From assembly GCA_964582365.1 (NCBI GenBank), contig CAZOQV010000001.1, forward strand, positions 44,935 through 108,934: a DNA stretch of 64,000 nt, read 5' to 3'. This document shows positions 30,791 through 38,682 of this stretch, piece after piece. The notes under the pieces were generated by a model. That model had not been told where the DNA came from, searched no databases, and saw nothing but the letters and a program-made list of their open reading frames with translations. The translations under genes and the position numbers were made by a program. This DNA comes from WARW01 sp964582365 (lineage in GTDB: Bacteria; Patescibacteriota; Microgenomatia; UBA12405). Numbering within the stretch: position 1 is the stretch's first letter; every line of letters starts with the position of its first letter.

Positions 30791-31363
30791 ATGGTAATTG
30801 TAAATAATCCAACCAAATTTGCCGACAAATTTAAACTAAAATCATCTCGTCTAACCAGTTGGGATTATTCCACCCCTGGATATTATTTCATCACCATCTG
30901 TACTCTTAATCATAATAATTTCTTTGGAAAAATTATTAATAATAAAATAATTTATTCAAAACGTGGTGAAATTGCTAAATCTGAATTATTAAAAACATTC
31001 GAAATTAGAAAAAATATTAAATTACACGAATGGATTATTATACCTAATCATGTTCATATTTTAATGGAAATAAAATATCAAAATTATCAACTAAATAGAT
31101 GTAGAGACGTTCCGCAGAACGTCTCTACAGAATCGAAAAAGTTTTCAGTTATTTCTCCTAGATCAAATTCTATTTCAAATATTATTAAACAATTCAAATC
31201 CGCCGTTACAAGGCAAATCAATCCCCAAACCATATTTTTTGGATGGCAACCCCGTTTCCACGATGAAATCATTAAAGATGAAAAAAAATTATTAATAGTC
31301 AAAGAATATATTAAAAATAATATTATAAATTGGAACAAGGATAAATATTTTATAAAATCATAA
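30791..31363 (+). CDS. REP-associated tyrosine transposase-like protein (RAYT, Y1_Tnp)
   Basis: A 190-residue protein with the IS200-like/RAYT layout: an N-terminal RLTSWDYSTPGYYFITICTL, the HUH metal motif in IIIPNHVHILME (His87, His89), and the C-terminal FFGWQPRFHDEIIKDEKKLL, then VKEYIKNNIINW. RAYTs are domesticated single-strand transposases that move or maintain REP palindromes. The Tyr nucleophile is not certain: WQPRFHDEII has His where several relatives have Tyr, but Tyr occurs nearby (EYIKN). Residues 103-113 (CRDVPQNVSTE) are encoded by a copy of the GTAGAGACG palindrome, so the element sits inside its presumed own transposase, in frame. A CATAAT hexamer lies 5 bases before the ATG. 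Another copy lies just upstream. Confidence 0.85.
   Translation: MVIVNNPTKFADKFKLKSSRLTSWDYSTPGYYFITICTLNHNNFFGKIINNKIIYSKRGEIAKSELLKTFEIRKNIKLHEWIIIPNHVHILMEIKYQNYQLNRCRDVPQNVSTESKKFSVISPRSNSISNIIKQFKSAVTRQINPQTIFFGWQPRFHDEIIKDEKKLLIVKEYIKNNIINWNKDKYFIKS
31099..31128. repeat. REP-like palindrome (GTAGAGACG family), copy 3, inside the RAYT gene
   Basis: TGTAGAGACGTTC (31099-31111) and its exact reverse complement (31116-31128) enclose CGCA. The frame of the transposase stays open through it and gives about 10 residues in the loop between the HUH motif and the C-terminal helix. Confidence 0.9.
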
Positions 31364-31365
31364 GC

Positions 31366-31371
31366 TATAAT
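31366..31371 (+). promoter_or_regulatory. -10 box TATAAT, leaderless start of proS
   Basis: TATAAT ends 6 bases before the proS ATG at 31378, right after the RAYT stop. Confidence 0.6.
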
Positions 31372-31377
31372 AAAGCC

Positions 31378-32616
31378 ATGAGATACTCACAACTTTTCGG
31401 TAAAACCAGTAAAACTGTTGCTTCTGATGCTGACAGTATTAATGCTAAATTGTTAACACAAGGCGGTTTCGTTCAAAAAGAAATTTCTGGTGTTTATAAT
31501 TATTTACCCTTAGGTATCAGAGTTTTAACAAAAATTCAAAACATTGTTCGTGAAGAAATGAATAAAATTGGAGGGCAAGAAATATTAATGCCTGCCATGA
31601 CTCAAGAAGAAAATTGGGAAATCACTGAAAGAAACTCTATGGATGTTCTTTTTCATTTAAAAGGACAAGGTGATACTAGCTTAGTTTTAAACCCTACTCA
31701 CGAAGAAGTTGTCACTCCTTTAGCTCAAAAATATCTTTTTTCTTATCGAGATTTACCAGTTGCTGTTTATCAAATTCAAAATAAGTTTCGAAATGAAGCT
31801 CGGGCTAAATCTGGCTTGATGCGTGGACGTGAATTTAATATGAAAGATCTTTATTCTTTTCATGTCGACGAGGAAGATTTAAATCGTTATTATGAAATTG
31901 TTAAAAAAGCCTATTTTGAGATTTATAAAAGAATTGGTCTTGGAGATATTACTGTCTTAACTTTTGCCTCTGGTGGTGCCTTTAGCCAATTTTCCCATGA
32001 ATTTCAAACTATAAGTGAAAGCGGAGAAGATACAATTTATCTTTGTAAAAAATGTCATGTGGCTATTAATAAAGAAATAATTGATATTCAAAAAACCTGT
32101 CCAGAATGTGGTAATGATAAATTAGAAACTGTTAAAGCCGTTGAAGTTGGCAATATTTTTAAATTAAGAACTAAATTTTCTAAGGCTTTTAATTTCTGTT
32201 ATTCTGATCAAAATGGTCAAGAAAAAATTGTCGAAATGGGTTGTTACGGGTTTGGTCCATCAAGAGTCATGGGAACCATTGCTGAAATTTTTAACGACAG
32301 CAAAGGTATTGTTTGGCCAAAATCTATTGCTCCATATCAGGTTCACTTAATTGGCCTTGATCTTTTTGACGAAAACATTAAAACTCAAGTTGAAAAAATT
32401 TATCAAGATTTATTGGATAAAAACATTGAAGTTTTATTTGATGATCGTGTCGACACTATGGCTGGTGCCAAATTTGCCGACGCTGACTTAATCGGCAATC
32501 CCGTCAGACTTGTTATCAGTAAACGAAGTCTCGAAAACGGTGGAGTTGAATTAAAATATCGAAATAAAGAAACTAGCGAAATTATTTCTTTAGATAAAAT
32601 TAATTTTATAGAATAA
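31378..32616 (+). CDS. proS: Prolyl-tRNA synthetase, short form without editing domain
   Basis: A 412-residue class II synthetase that charges tRNA(Pro). The class II core is intact: GVYNYLPLGIRVLTKIQNIV (motif 1 area), FRNEARAKSGLMRGREFNMK (motif 2 and following), and GCYGFGPSRVMGTIAE (motif 3 area), plus an anticodon-binding domain (YQVHLIGLDL, LIGNPVRLVIS). Usual bacterial ProS (about 570) has a 180-residue editing insert that clears Ala-tRNA(Pro); here the insert site holds only a small zinc-ribbon-like CKKC...CPECG (about residues 222-243). Mis-charged Ala-tRNA(Pro) would need a trans-editing factor, which is not in the window. The gene has its own -10 box. Confidence 0.96.
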   Translation: MRYSQLFGKTSKTVASDADSINAKLLTQGGFVQKEISGVYNYLPLGIRVLTKIQNIVREEMNKIGGQEILMPAMTQEENWEITERNSMDVLFHLKGQGDTSLVLNPTHEEVVTPLAQKYLFSYRDLPVAVYQIQNKFRNEARAKSGLMRGREFNMKDLYSFHVDEEDLNRYYEIVKKAYFEIYKRIGLGDITVLTFASGGAFSQFSHEFQTISESGEDTIYLCKKCHVAINKEIIDIQKTCPECGNDKLETVKAVEVGNIFKLRTKFSKAFNFCYSDQNGQEKIVEMGCYGFGPSRVMGTIAEIFNDSKGIVWPKSIAPYQVHLIGLDLFDENIKTQVEKIYQDLLDKNIEVLFDDRVDTMAGAKFADADLIGNPVRLVISKRSLENGGVELKYRNKETSEIISLDKINFIE

Positions 32617-32654
32617 TTATTAATTCTTAATTAGTAATTATTAATTAATTTCGA

Positions 32655-32660
32655 TATACT
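32655..32660 (+). promoter_or_regulatory. -10 box TATACT, leaderless start of ftsK
   Basis: TATACT ends 6 bases before the ftsK ATG at 32667. The region just upstream (32617-32650) is an A/T repeat-like stretch. Confidence 0.5.
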
Positions 32661-32666
32661 TATTTT

Positions 32667-34793
32667 ATGGCTAAACGAGGTCGTAAGAAAAAACATCTTT
32701 TTCCAGTTCTAAAATTGAAACCAGAAACAGTAAAAACTATATTTTTTATTTTTTTTCTAATTCTGTCAGCTATCTCTCTTTTTTCCTTTATTCAATCGGG
32801 TCCTTATTCCACTGTTTTAAATTCAAAACTAACTGAATGGTTTGGTTTTATTGCTGTTTTTATTCCCTTTTTGCTTTTGCTCACTGCTTTTTTATTCACC
32901 AAAATTAAAATTCCTTTAAAAGAAGCTAATGTTTTTTTTGGTTCTTTTATTATGTTTATTTCTCTTCTTGGTCTTTTAAAACAGGGGGTTGTTGGACTTT
33001 TCTTAGGTGATCAAATTACCAATCTTTGGGGAGAATTACCCCGTTTCTTTATTTTCTTTTTCACTGTCATTGCCGGTTTTGTAATTCTTTTTGATACCAA
33101 CATTGTTCAAATTGTTAAATTTTTTATCAATCTTTTTAAGAATATTAAAAAATACACTATCGGTAATAATAAAAATAAAGAGAAAAAGTCTGAAAAGAAA
33201 GCTGGTCTTTTTTTATCCGAACTTTCACCTTTTAAACCAAATAATAAAAAAGAAGAAAATAAAGATGATCCAGCTGTTGTCAACATTCCTCCTGTCATGA
33301 AAGCTCCAGAATCTCAAACTTCGCTTCAAATTTCACCTCTTCAATCTTCAGTTAATAATCAAATTTGGCAATATCCACCACTTTCTATTCTTGATGGCAC
33401 TCCTGGCGCCAAAGCTGATCGTGGTGATGTTAGAAAAAATGCCAATACTATCGAAGAAACTTTGGAATCTTTCGGTATTCGGGCCAAAGTTGTTGAATAC
33501 AATAATAGTCCATCTGTCACTCAATATGCTCTTGAAGTTGCTCTCGGGACTAAATTAGCTAAAATTATCAGCCTTAGCAATGATTTAGCCATGGCTCTTT
33601 CGGCTCCTGGCGGTCAAATTCGTATTGAAGCTCCAATTCCTGGTCGCGCTCTCGTTGGTATCGAAGTCCCAAATAAAACTCTTGAAGTCGTCCCAATTAA
33701 AAAAGTCATGGAATCTGATGTTATGAAAAATGCCAAAAATAAAATTACTGTTCCATTAGGTCTTGATGTTGCTGGTAATGCTCGAGTTGCCGACATTGCC
33801 AAAATGCCTCACGTTTTAATCGCTGGTCAAACTAATTCTGGTAAATCAGTTTGTGTTAATTCTTGGATTAGCAGTATTCTTTTTCGAGCTTCACCCCAAG
33901 AAGTTCGTATGATTATGGTTGATCCAAAAAGAGTCGAATTAACCCCATATAATGGTATTCCTCATCTTTTGACACCAGTTATTGTTGAGCCGGAAAAAGT
34001 TATTTCTGCTCTCAAATGGGCTGTCGACGAAATGCAACGCCGCTACAAAACATTTACTGAAGTCGGTGCTAAAAACATTGAGGTTTATAATAATCTTTCC
34101 GGTTTTCAGTCCATGCCTTATATCATTATTTTTATTGATGAATTGGCCGATATTATGTTATTTTCCCCATCAGAAGTTGAAGATAATGTTTGTCGTTTAG
34201 CCCAAATGGCTCGAGCTGTCGGTATCCATTTAGTTTTAGCCACTCAACGCCCTTCTGTTAATGTTATTACTGGTCTTATCAAAGCCAACATTCCTACCCG
34301 TATTTCCTTTGCTGTTACCTCAGTGACTGATTCTAGGGTTGTTTTAGACACTCCAGGGGCTGAAAAATTATTAGGCCGAGGCGATATGTTGTACGGTCCT
34401 CAAGACTTAGCTAAGCCAGTCAGAATTCAAGGGTGTTATGTTTCCGACAAAGAAATTACTGCCTTGGTCGATTTCTTGAAAACTCAAAAAACTGCCGAAT
34501 ACGATGATCAAGTTGTTAGTCAGCCAGTTGCTGGTGCTAGAAATGGTAAAACGGTTTTGATCGCTGGAGATAATGGTCCTCATGACCCTCTCTATGACAG
34601 CGCTGTCAAATTAATTCAAGATACCGGCAAAGCGTCTACTACCTTCCTTCAACGAAAATTAAGTGTTGGTTATGCTCGAGCTGCCAAAATTTTAGATGAA
34701 ATTGAAGCTGCTGGGCTAATTGGTCCGTCAAACGGAGCCAAGCCTCGCGATATTTTAATGCAGCCTAATCAAGGTGATAGTTCTGCTGAATAA
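32667..34793 (+). CDS. ftsK: DNA translocase FtsK/SpoIIIE
   Basis: A 708-residue septal DNA pump. A basic start (MAKRGRKKK) precedes about four membrane helices (about residues 22-155), a short polar linker (about 160-240) and the motor domain: GTKLAKIISLSNDLAMALSA, Walker A AGQTNSGKS (about 386-394), MVDPKRVELTPYNGIPHLL and Walker B YIIIFIDELADIM (about 484-496). A gamma winged-helix domain ends the protein (STTFLQRKLSVGYARAAKIL, about 650-670), which reads polar KOPS/SRS sequences. It segregates chromosome termini during division. Length is like SpoIIIE (787) rather than E. coli FtsK (1329). Confidence 0.97.
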   Translation: MAKRGRKKKHLFPVLKLKPETVKTIFFIFFLILSAISLFSFIQSGPYSTVLNSKLTEWFGFIAVFIPFLLLLTAFLFTKIKIPLKEANVFFGSFIMFISLLGLLKQGVVGLFLGDQITNLWGELPRFFIFFFTVIAGFVILFDTNIVQIVKFFINLFKNIKKYTIGNNKNKEKKSEKKAGLFLSELSPFKPNNKKEENKDDPAVVNIPPVMKAPESQTSLQISPLQSSVNNQIWQYPPLSILDGTPGAKADRGDVRKNANTIEETLESFGIRAKVVEYNNSPSVTQYALEVALGTKLAKIISLSNDLAMALSAPGGQIRIEAPIPGRALVGIEVPNKTLEVVPIKKVMESDVMKNAKNKITVPLGLDVAGNARVADIAKMPHVLIAGQTNSGKSVCVNSWISSILFRASPQEVRMIMVDPKRVELTPYNGIPHLLTPVIVEPEKVISALKWAVDEMQRRYKTFTEVGAKNIEVYNNLSGFQSMPYIIIFIDELADIMLFSPSEVEDNVCRLAQMARAVGIHLVLATQRPSVNVITGLIKANIPTRISFAVTSVTDSRVVLDTPGAEKLLGRGDMLYGPQDLAKPVRIQGCYVSDKEITALVDFLKTQKTAEYDDQVVSQPVAGARNGKTVLIAGDNGPHDPLYDSAVKLIQDTGKASTTFLQRKLSVGYARAAKILDEIEAAGLIGPSNGAKPRDILMQPNQGDSSAE

Positions 34794-34801
34794 AACTAAT
34801 T

Positions 34802-35407
34802 ATGCTTCGTACTTCTTCTTTATTAAAAAATACTCGTCTTGATAAAGAATATGAATTATCCGATATTTCCAAGAAATTAAAAATATCAATCAAATATCTA
34901 GCTGCCATTGAAGACGAAGATATTAAAAATTTTCCTCAAGAACCTTATTGTTCTTTAATTATTAAGGATTACGCTGATTATTTAGGCCTCAATGGACAGG
35001 AAATGTTGTCTTTTTTTCGTCGTGATTTTGAACAAAAAAAGCGAAACAAATCAGTCAAAAAAGAAGCTTTTTCTTTTACTCCCCAATTTACTTTTAAAGT
35101 TTTAGTTGGAATTGTTATTGTCTTCTTCGTTTTTTATATTACCAACGAATATATTAAATTTAATCGTCCTCCTAAATTAAAAATCAATTGGCCTGAAACT
35201 ATTATCGGTCAAAATTTTGATTTAACCGGAGTTACTGATCCTAATTCTACTATTCGAATTAATGAAGATTTAATTATTGTCGACGCTGAAGGTAATTTTC
35301 AAAAGAAAATTCAGACAGGCTCCGATGGCGAAATTAAAATCACAGTTGAGTCAAAATCACCCAGTGGTCAAACCGCTGTTGAAGAGAAAACTCTTAAAAT
35401 TAATTAA
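34802..35407 (+). CDS. RodZ-like membrane protein with N-terminal HTH
   Basis: A 201-residue protein with an N-terminal HTH of the RodZ type (YELSDISKKLKISIKYLAAI, about residues 18-37, then EDEDIKNFPQEPYCSLIIKD), a Lys-rich segment, one membrane helix (FKVLVGIVIVFFVFYITNEY, about 97-116) and a small extracellular beta domain (about 120-201) containing FDLTGVTDPNSTIRI, like the DUF4115 or Ig-like part of RodZ. RodZ links MreB to the wall-elongation machinery in rod-shaped cells. No mreB is in the window. It starts 8 bases after ftsK, so the two are probably one operon for division and shape. Confidence 0.82.
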   Translation: MLRTSSLLKNTRLDKEYELSDISKKLKISIKYLAAIEDEDIKNFPQEPYCSLIIKDYADYLGLNGQEMLSFFRRDFEQKKRNKSVKKEAFSFTPQFTFKVLVGIVIVFFVFYITNEYIKFNRPPKLKINWPETIIGQNFDLTGVTDPNSTIRINEDLIIVDAEGNFQKKIQTGSDGEIKITVESKSPSGQTAVEEKTLKIN

Positions 35408-35424
35408 TTTTTTGAAAAATAGTT

Positions 35425-35430
35425 TATACT
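35425..35430 (+). promoter_or_regulatory. -10 box TATACT, leaderless start of 35437 gene
   Basis: TATACT ends 6 bases before the ATG at 35437. Confidence 0.5.
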
Positions 35431-35436
35431 AATCAT

Positions 35437-35697
35437 ATGGATATTACTCAAATCGTCATTATCATTAGCCTTTTGGCTATCACCGTTATTATTACTATCA
35501 GTGGAATTCATTTTATTAAGCTCTTAAAAGAATTGGCTGTTACCCTCAAAAAAACCAATCTTATTCTCGATGACACTCATTTAATTACCGATTCCGTGGC
35601 CAAACCAATCTCTTCATTTTCTGAAGTCATCATGGGTCTAAAAAATAGCTTCTCGTTTTTTAGTAATTTAACTAAAGAAAAAAAGAAAAATGACTAA
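35437..35697 (+). CDS. DUF948-like small membrane protein
   Basis: An 86-residue protein with one N-terminal membrane helix (TQIVIIISLLAITVIITISG, about residues 4-23) followed by an amphipathic helix (FIKLLKELAVTLKKTNLILD) and a second part (LITDSVAKPISSFSEVIMGL). This matches the small DUF948 type of envelope proteins, of unknown role. It overlaps the next gene by 8 bases. In many genomes a DUF948 gene and a YtxH-like gene are adjacent, as here, which supports both calls. Confidence 0.65.
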   Translation: MDITQIVIIISLLAITVIITISGIHFIKLLKELAVTLKKTNLILDDTHLITDSVAKPISSFSEVIMGLKNSFSFFSNLTKEKKKND

Positions 35698-35974
35698 TTC
35701 TGAAACCAAAAAAGAGGAAAAATCCAACGCTAGTTTTATTTTTGGTTTAACTTTAGGAGCAGCCATCGGTGCTCTTACTACTGTTTTGATTAATAAAAAT
35801 AGCGAAACCGAAGTTGTTCAAAATTTTGAATCAAAAGTTAAAGAATTTTTTCAAGATGTCATTAGTGATGTCAAAATTTCCGCCAAAGGCGGATCCGCCT
35901 CTGGCGGAAAAGAAGTTGAAGAGATTATTCCCAAGAAACCAGCTCCCAAGATGTTCGTCAAGCCAAAAAAGTAA
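35690..35974 (+). CDS. YtxH-like small protein with in-frame palindromic repeat
   Basis: A 94-residue protein with a Lys/Glu-rich start, a Gly-rich membrane helix (FIFGLTLGAAIGALTTVLIN, about residues 16-35) and a helical tail, the pattern of YtxH general-stress proteins. Residues 63-72 (ISAKGGSASGGK area) are encoded by a GC-rich palindrome (35878-35909) that differs in base content from its surroundings and keeps the frame open, so it looks like a repeat inserted into the gene. The rest ends PKKPAPKMFVKPKK. Function unknown. Confidence 0.65.
   Translation: MTNSETKKEEKSNASFIFGLTLGAAIGALTTVLINKNSETEVVQNFESKVKEFFQDVISDVKISAKGGSASGGKEVEEIIPKKPAPKMFVKPKK
35878..35909. repeat. GC-rich palindrome inside the YtxH-like gene
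   Basis: TTCCGCCAAAGGCGGA and TCCGCCTCTGGCGGAA form two adjacent inverted repeats with TCCGCC and GGCGGA arms around GGATCC. They stand out in AT-rich DNA and encode AKGGSASGG in frame. Confidence 0.8.
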
Positions 35975-35999
35975 TTAACCGCATAATTATCCTATAATC

Positions 36000-36028
36000 T
36001 TGACTTTTACCAATTTTTATCTTATAAT
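36000..36028 (+). promoter_or_regulatory. Full sigma-70 promoter of the 36187 gene
   Basis: TTGACT (36000-36005), 17-base spacer, TATAAT (36023-36028). The spacer resembles that of the promoter at 63784-63812 almost base for base in its T-rich part. The leader to the ATG is about 150 bases. Confidence 0.75.
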
Positions 36029-36038
36029 ACGCAACATT

Positions 36039-36150
36039 ATCAATAAATGGCTTTAGCGCCACTTTTATTGGTAAAGTACTTTTAAAATTAGAGAAACAGT
36101 TTATGCCGAAAATTGGGTACAACCACTTGCACCCAGCTCTCGGCATAAAT
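36039..36150 (+). promoter_or_regulatory. Two-hairpin leader of the 36187 gene
   Basis: Hairpin 1: CAATAAATGGC and GCCACTTTTATTG around a TTTAGC loop (36041-36071). Hairpin 2: TTATGCCGA and TCGGCATAA with inner GGGT/ACCC (36101-36149). A long A-rich single-stranded stretch leads to the Shine-Dalgarno AGAGGT at 36173-36178. No riboswitch class is recognised. Confidence 0.55.
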
Positions 36151-36186
36151 TAAAAAAATAAAAAAAATAAAAAGAGGTATTGAAAA

Positions 36187-36648
36187 ATGAACAAGAGGAA
36201 TTTTGACAAACCAGCTAAAAATAAAAAAACCACTTTTATTATCACAATAATTATTAGTATAGTAATTATTGTTCTCTGGGCTGTCGTGGGACTTTGGTCT
36301 TTAAAAACAGGTAATTTTGATTACTCCACATTGGTCGTTCTTTTGATAGCATTAATAGCTTTTTATTTGAAAGGAAGACCGTCAATGGTACTTCAGTTCG
36401 TAATAATAATAATCTATTTGGCAAACAAAATAAGCGGGCTACTATTTTGGACCGAAGAATATGTAAATACAATTTTAATTTGCATAATTTTTGTCCAAAT
36501 AGGTATTAACCTAGGGGTTATTGTTTATGCATATTTCAATATGCCTCAACCTCAAACTCAACCTCAAACTCAACCTCAAACTCAACCTCAGACTCAACCT
36601 CAGACTCAAACTCAACCTCAGACTCAGCCATTATTATCTCGTAATTAA
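36187..36648 (+). CDS. Four-helix membrane protein with PQTQ repeat tail
   Basis: A 153-residue protein: basic start (MNKRNFDKPAKNKK), four membrane helices (about residues 16-38, 45-61, 67-85 and 94-117), then a cytoplasmic or outer tail of tandem PQTQ units (about 119-147). The tail is coded by a 12-base repeat, so its length may vary between strains. An AGAGGT Shine-Dalgarno 8 bases before the ATG, a complete promoter, a hairpin-rich leader and a strong terminator at 36674-36720 make it a self-contained unit. No family recognised; Pro/Gln repeats suggest a flexible spacer or protein-binding arm. Confidence 0.7.
   Translation: MNKRNFDKPAKNKKTTFIITIIISIVIIVLWAVVGLWSLKTGNFDYSTLVVLLIALIAFYLKGRPSMVLQFVIIIIYLANKISGLLFWTEEYVNTILICIIFVQIGINLGVIVYAYFNMPQPQTQPQTQPQTQPQTQPQTQTQPQTQPLLSRN
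36544..36627. repeat. 12-base tandem repeat encoding PQTQ
   Basis: About seven near-identical units of CCTCAAACTCAA (some with CAGACT in place of CAAACT) encode repeated Pro-Gln-Thr-Gln at the end of the 36187 gene. One unit is shortened to TQ. Slipped-strand length change is expected. Confidence 0.85.
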
Positions 36649-36673
36649 TTTTTATTTTTCTCTAATTTTACAC

Positions 36674-36720
36674 CGGCAGGTCAATGTATATTTTAAAAAA
36701 ATATATACACCTGCCGTTTT
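36674..36720 (+). terminator. Intrinsic terminator after the PQTQ gene
   Basis: CGGCAGG (36674-36680) pairs with CCTGCCG (36710-36716), with inner TGTATA/TATACA pairing and a TTTT tail. Confidence 0.75.
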
Positions 36721-36752
36721 CACTTCAAAAATCTATCCCAACCAAGAGCTGA

Positions 36753-36758
36753 TATAAT
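36753..36758 (+). promoter_or_regulatory. -10 box TATAAT, leaderless start of alaS
   Basis: TATAAT ends 7 bases before the alaS ATG at 36766. Confidence 0.55.
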
Positions 36759-36765
36759 CATTTCT

Positions 36766-38646
36766 ATGAATGCAAGAGATTTAAGAAAAAAATATATCGA
36801 TTTTTTTAAAGCCAAAAACCATGTAGAAGTCCCTTCTGTTCCGCTTGTTCCAGATAATGATCCATCAACTCTTTTTACTTCTGCGGGCATGCAACCTATG
36901 ATGCCCTATCTATTGGGAGAAAAACATCCACTTGGGACAAGAATCGTCGATTCTCAAAAATGTTTTCGATCTCAAGATATTGAAGAAATAGGCGATAATC
37001 GACACACTACTTTTTTTGAGATGTTAGGTAATTGGTCCCTTGGTGATTACTTTAAGGAAGAACAATTAGAATATATTTTTACTTTTTTGACCAATAAAAA
37101 TGAAGGTATCGGAATTGATCCACATAAAATTTGTGTATCAGTATTTGATGGTGATGAAAATCAAAAGGTGTGGGTCAACGGAAAGCTTCAACCTCTAACC
37201 CCAGATGTAGAAACTATAGATATTTGGAAAAGACTTTTTGAAAGAGTTGGTATTAAAGCCGAAATTGGGAAAAATATATTCCCTTATCCAGCCAAAAAAA
37301 ATTGGTGGTCTCGTTCAGGAACTCCAGATAAAATGCCAGTTGGTGAACCCGGTGGTCCTGATAGTGAAGTTTTTTATGATTTTGGTGCCGACTTAAAATT
37401 ACACGAAAATTCCAAATGGAAAAATGAGACATGTCATATCAATTGTGATTGCGGTCGTTTTTTAGAAATCGGCAATTCAGTTTTTATGCAATATATTAAA
37501 CAATCAGATGGTTCTTTAAAAGAACTGCCCAAGAAAAATATTGATTTTGGTGGGGGACTTTCTAGAATGGAAGCTGCTTTGGCAAATGATCCTGACATGT
37601 TTAATATTTCTTCCCTGTCTCCATTAATTAAGAAAATTGAAGAAATTTCAACTAAGTCATATTCTAAAAGTGAAAACAAGTCTTCAATGCGTATAATTGC
37701 CGACCATTCAACCGCAGCTGCTTTTTTAATTAATGATGGAGTTATTCCAAGTAATAAAGCTCAAGGTTATGTTCTGCGTCGTCTTATTCGACGTGCCGTC
37801 CGTCAAGGTAAGTTAATTGGCATTGATAATAATTTTTTAAGCAAAATTGTCGAAATTGTAATAACTAGTGAAATTTACATTGATACTTATCCGGAATTAA
37901 ACATCAATCACGACAAAATTATTTCCATTTTAAATGATGAGGAAAACAAATTTAGAAAAACTTTAAATAAGGGATTGTTAGAAATTAATAAACTTATTGG
38001 GCAGCATCACAGTGTTTCCGGCAAAGAAGCTTTTACTCTTTACGAAAGTTTTGGTTTTCCAATTGAAATGATTCAGGAAGAATTGAAAAAAAATAATTTA
38101 TCTTTAAACATTGATGAATTTAATCAAGCCAAAGAAGAGCATTCTAAACAGTCTCAGGCTTTGTCTGCTGGCAAATTCAAGTCTGGTCTAGCAGATAATT
38201 CTGAAATTATTACCAAATATCACACCACCACTCATTTATTACATGCCAGTTTACGCCAAATTTTAGGTGATCATGTCCAACAATCAGGTTCCAACATTAC
38301 TGCCGACAGATTACGTTTCGATTTTTCTCATAACGACAAATTAACCGATGACCAAATAAAACAGATCGAGAATTTGATCAACGCCCAAATTAAATTAGAT
38401 TTGCCAGTTATGGTTGAAACCATGCCTTTTATTGAAGCTCAAAAGCAAAATGCGATTGCTTTTTTTAACGGTAAATACCCTGAAATTGTTACTGTCTATA
38501 CTGTTGGTTCTAAAGAAAATTATTTTTCTAAAGAAGTCTGTACTGGCCCTCACGTCACTCATCTTTCCGAACTTGGTAATTTTACAATTCAAAAAGAAGA
38601 ATCCGCTGGCTCTGGCAAGCGCCGTATCTACGCCATTCTAAATTAG
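36766..38646 (+). CDS. alaS: Alanyl-tRNA synthetase without C-terminal domain
   Basis: A 626-residue AlaS. The class II catalytic core is complete (TSAGMQPMMPYLLGEKHPLG, CFRSQDIEEIGDNRHTTFFE, EMLGNWSLGDYFKEEQLEYI and GGGLSRMEAA), followed by the tRNA-recognition region (DHSTAAAFLINDGVIPSNKA, QGYVLRRLIRRAVRQGKLIG) and the editing domain with zinc-type HxxxH (THLLHAS, about residue 488) and CxxxH (CTGPHV, about 592). Usual AlaS (about 875) continues with a C-Ala domain that helps dimerise and bind the tRNA elbow; here the protein ends after GSGKRRIYAILN. Editing of Ser- and Gly-tRNA(Ala) should be kept. It has its own -10 box. Confidence 0.97.
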   Translation: MNARDLRKKYIDFFKAKNHVEVPSVPLVPDNDPSTLFTSAGMQPMMPYLLGEKHPLGTRIVDSQKCFRSQDIEEIGDNRHTTFFEMLGNWSLGDYFKEEQLEYIFTFLTNKNEGIGIDPHKICVSVFDGDENQKVWVNGKLQPLTPDVETIDIWKRLFERVGIKAEIGKNIFPYPAKKNWWSRSGTPDKMPVGEPGGPDSEVFYDFGADLKLHENSKWKNETCHINCDCGRFLEIGNSVFMQYIKQSDGSLKELPKKNIDFGGGLSRMEAALANDPDMFNISSLSPLIKKIEEISTKSYSKSENKSSMRIIADHSTAAAFLINDGVIPSNKAQGYVLRRLIRRAVRQGKLIGIDNNFLSKIVEIVITSEIYIDTYPELNINHDKIISILNDEENKFRKTLNKGLLEINKLIGQHHSVSGKEAFTLYESFGFPIEMIQEELKKNNLSLNIDEFNQAKEEHSKQSQALSAGKFKSGLADNSEIITKYHTTTHLLHASLRQILGDHVQQSGSNITADRLRFDFSHNDKLTDDQIKQIENLINAQIKLDLPVMVETMPFIEAQKQNAIAFFNGKYPEIVTVYTVGSKENYFSKEVCTGPHVTHLSELGNFTIQKEESAGSGKRRIYAILN

Positions 38647-38682
38647 ACGAAATCATCAAAAATATTGTATCCTTATATATAA

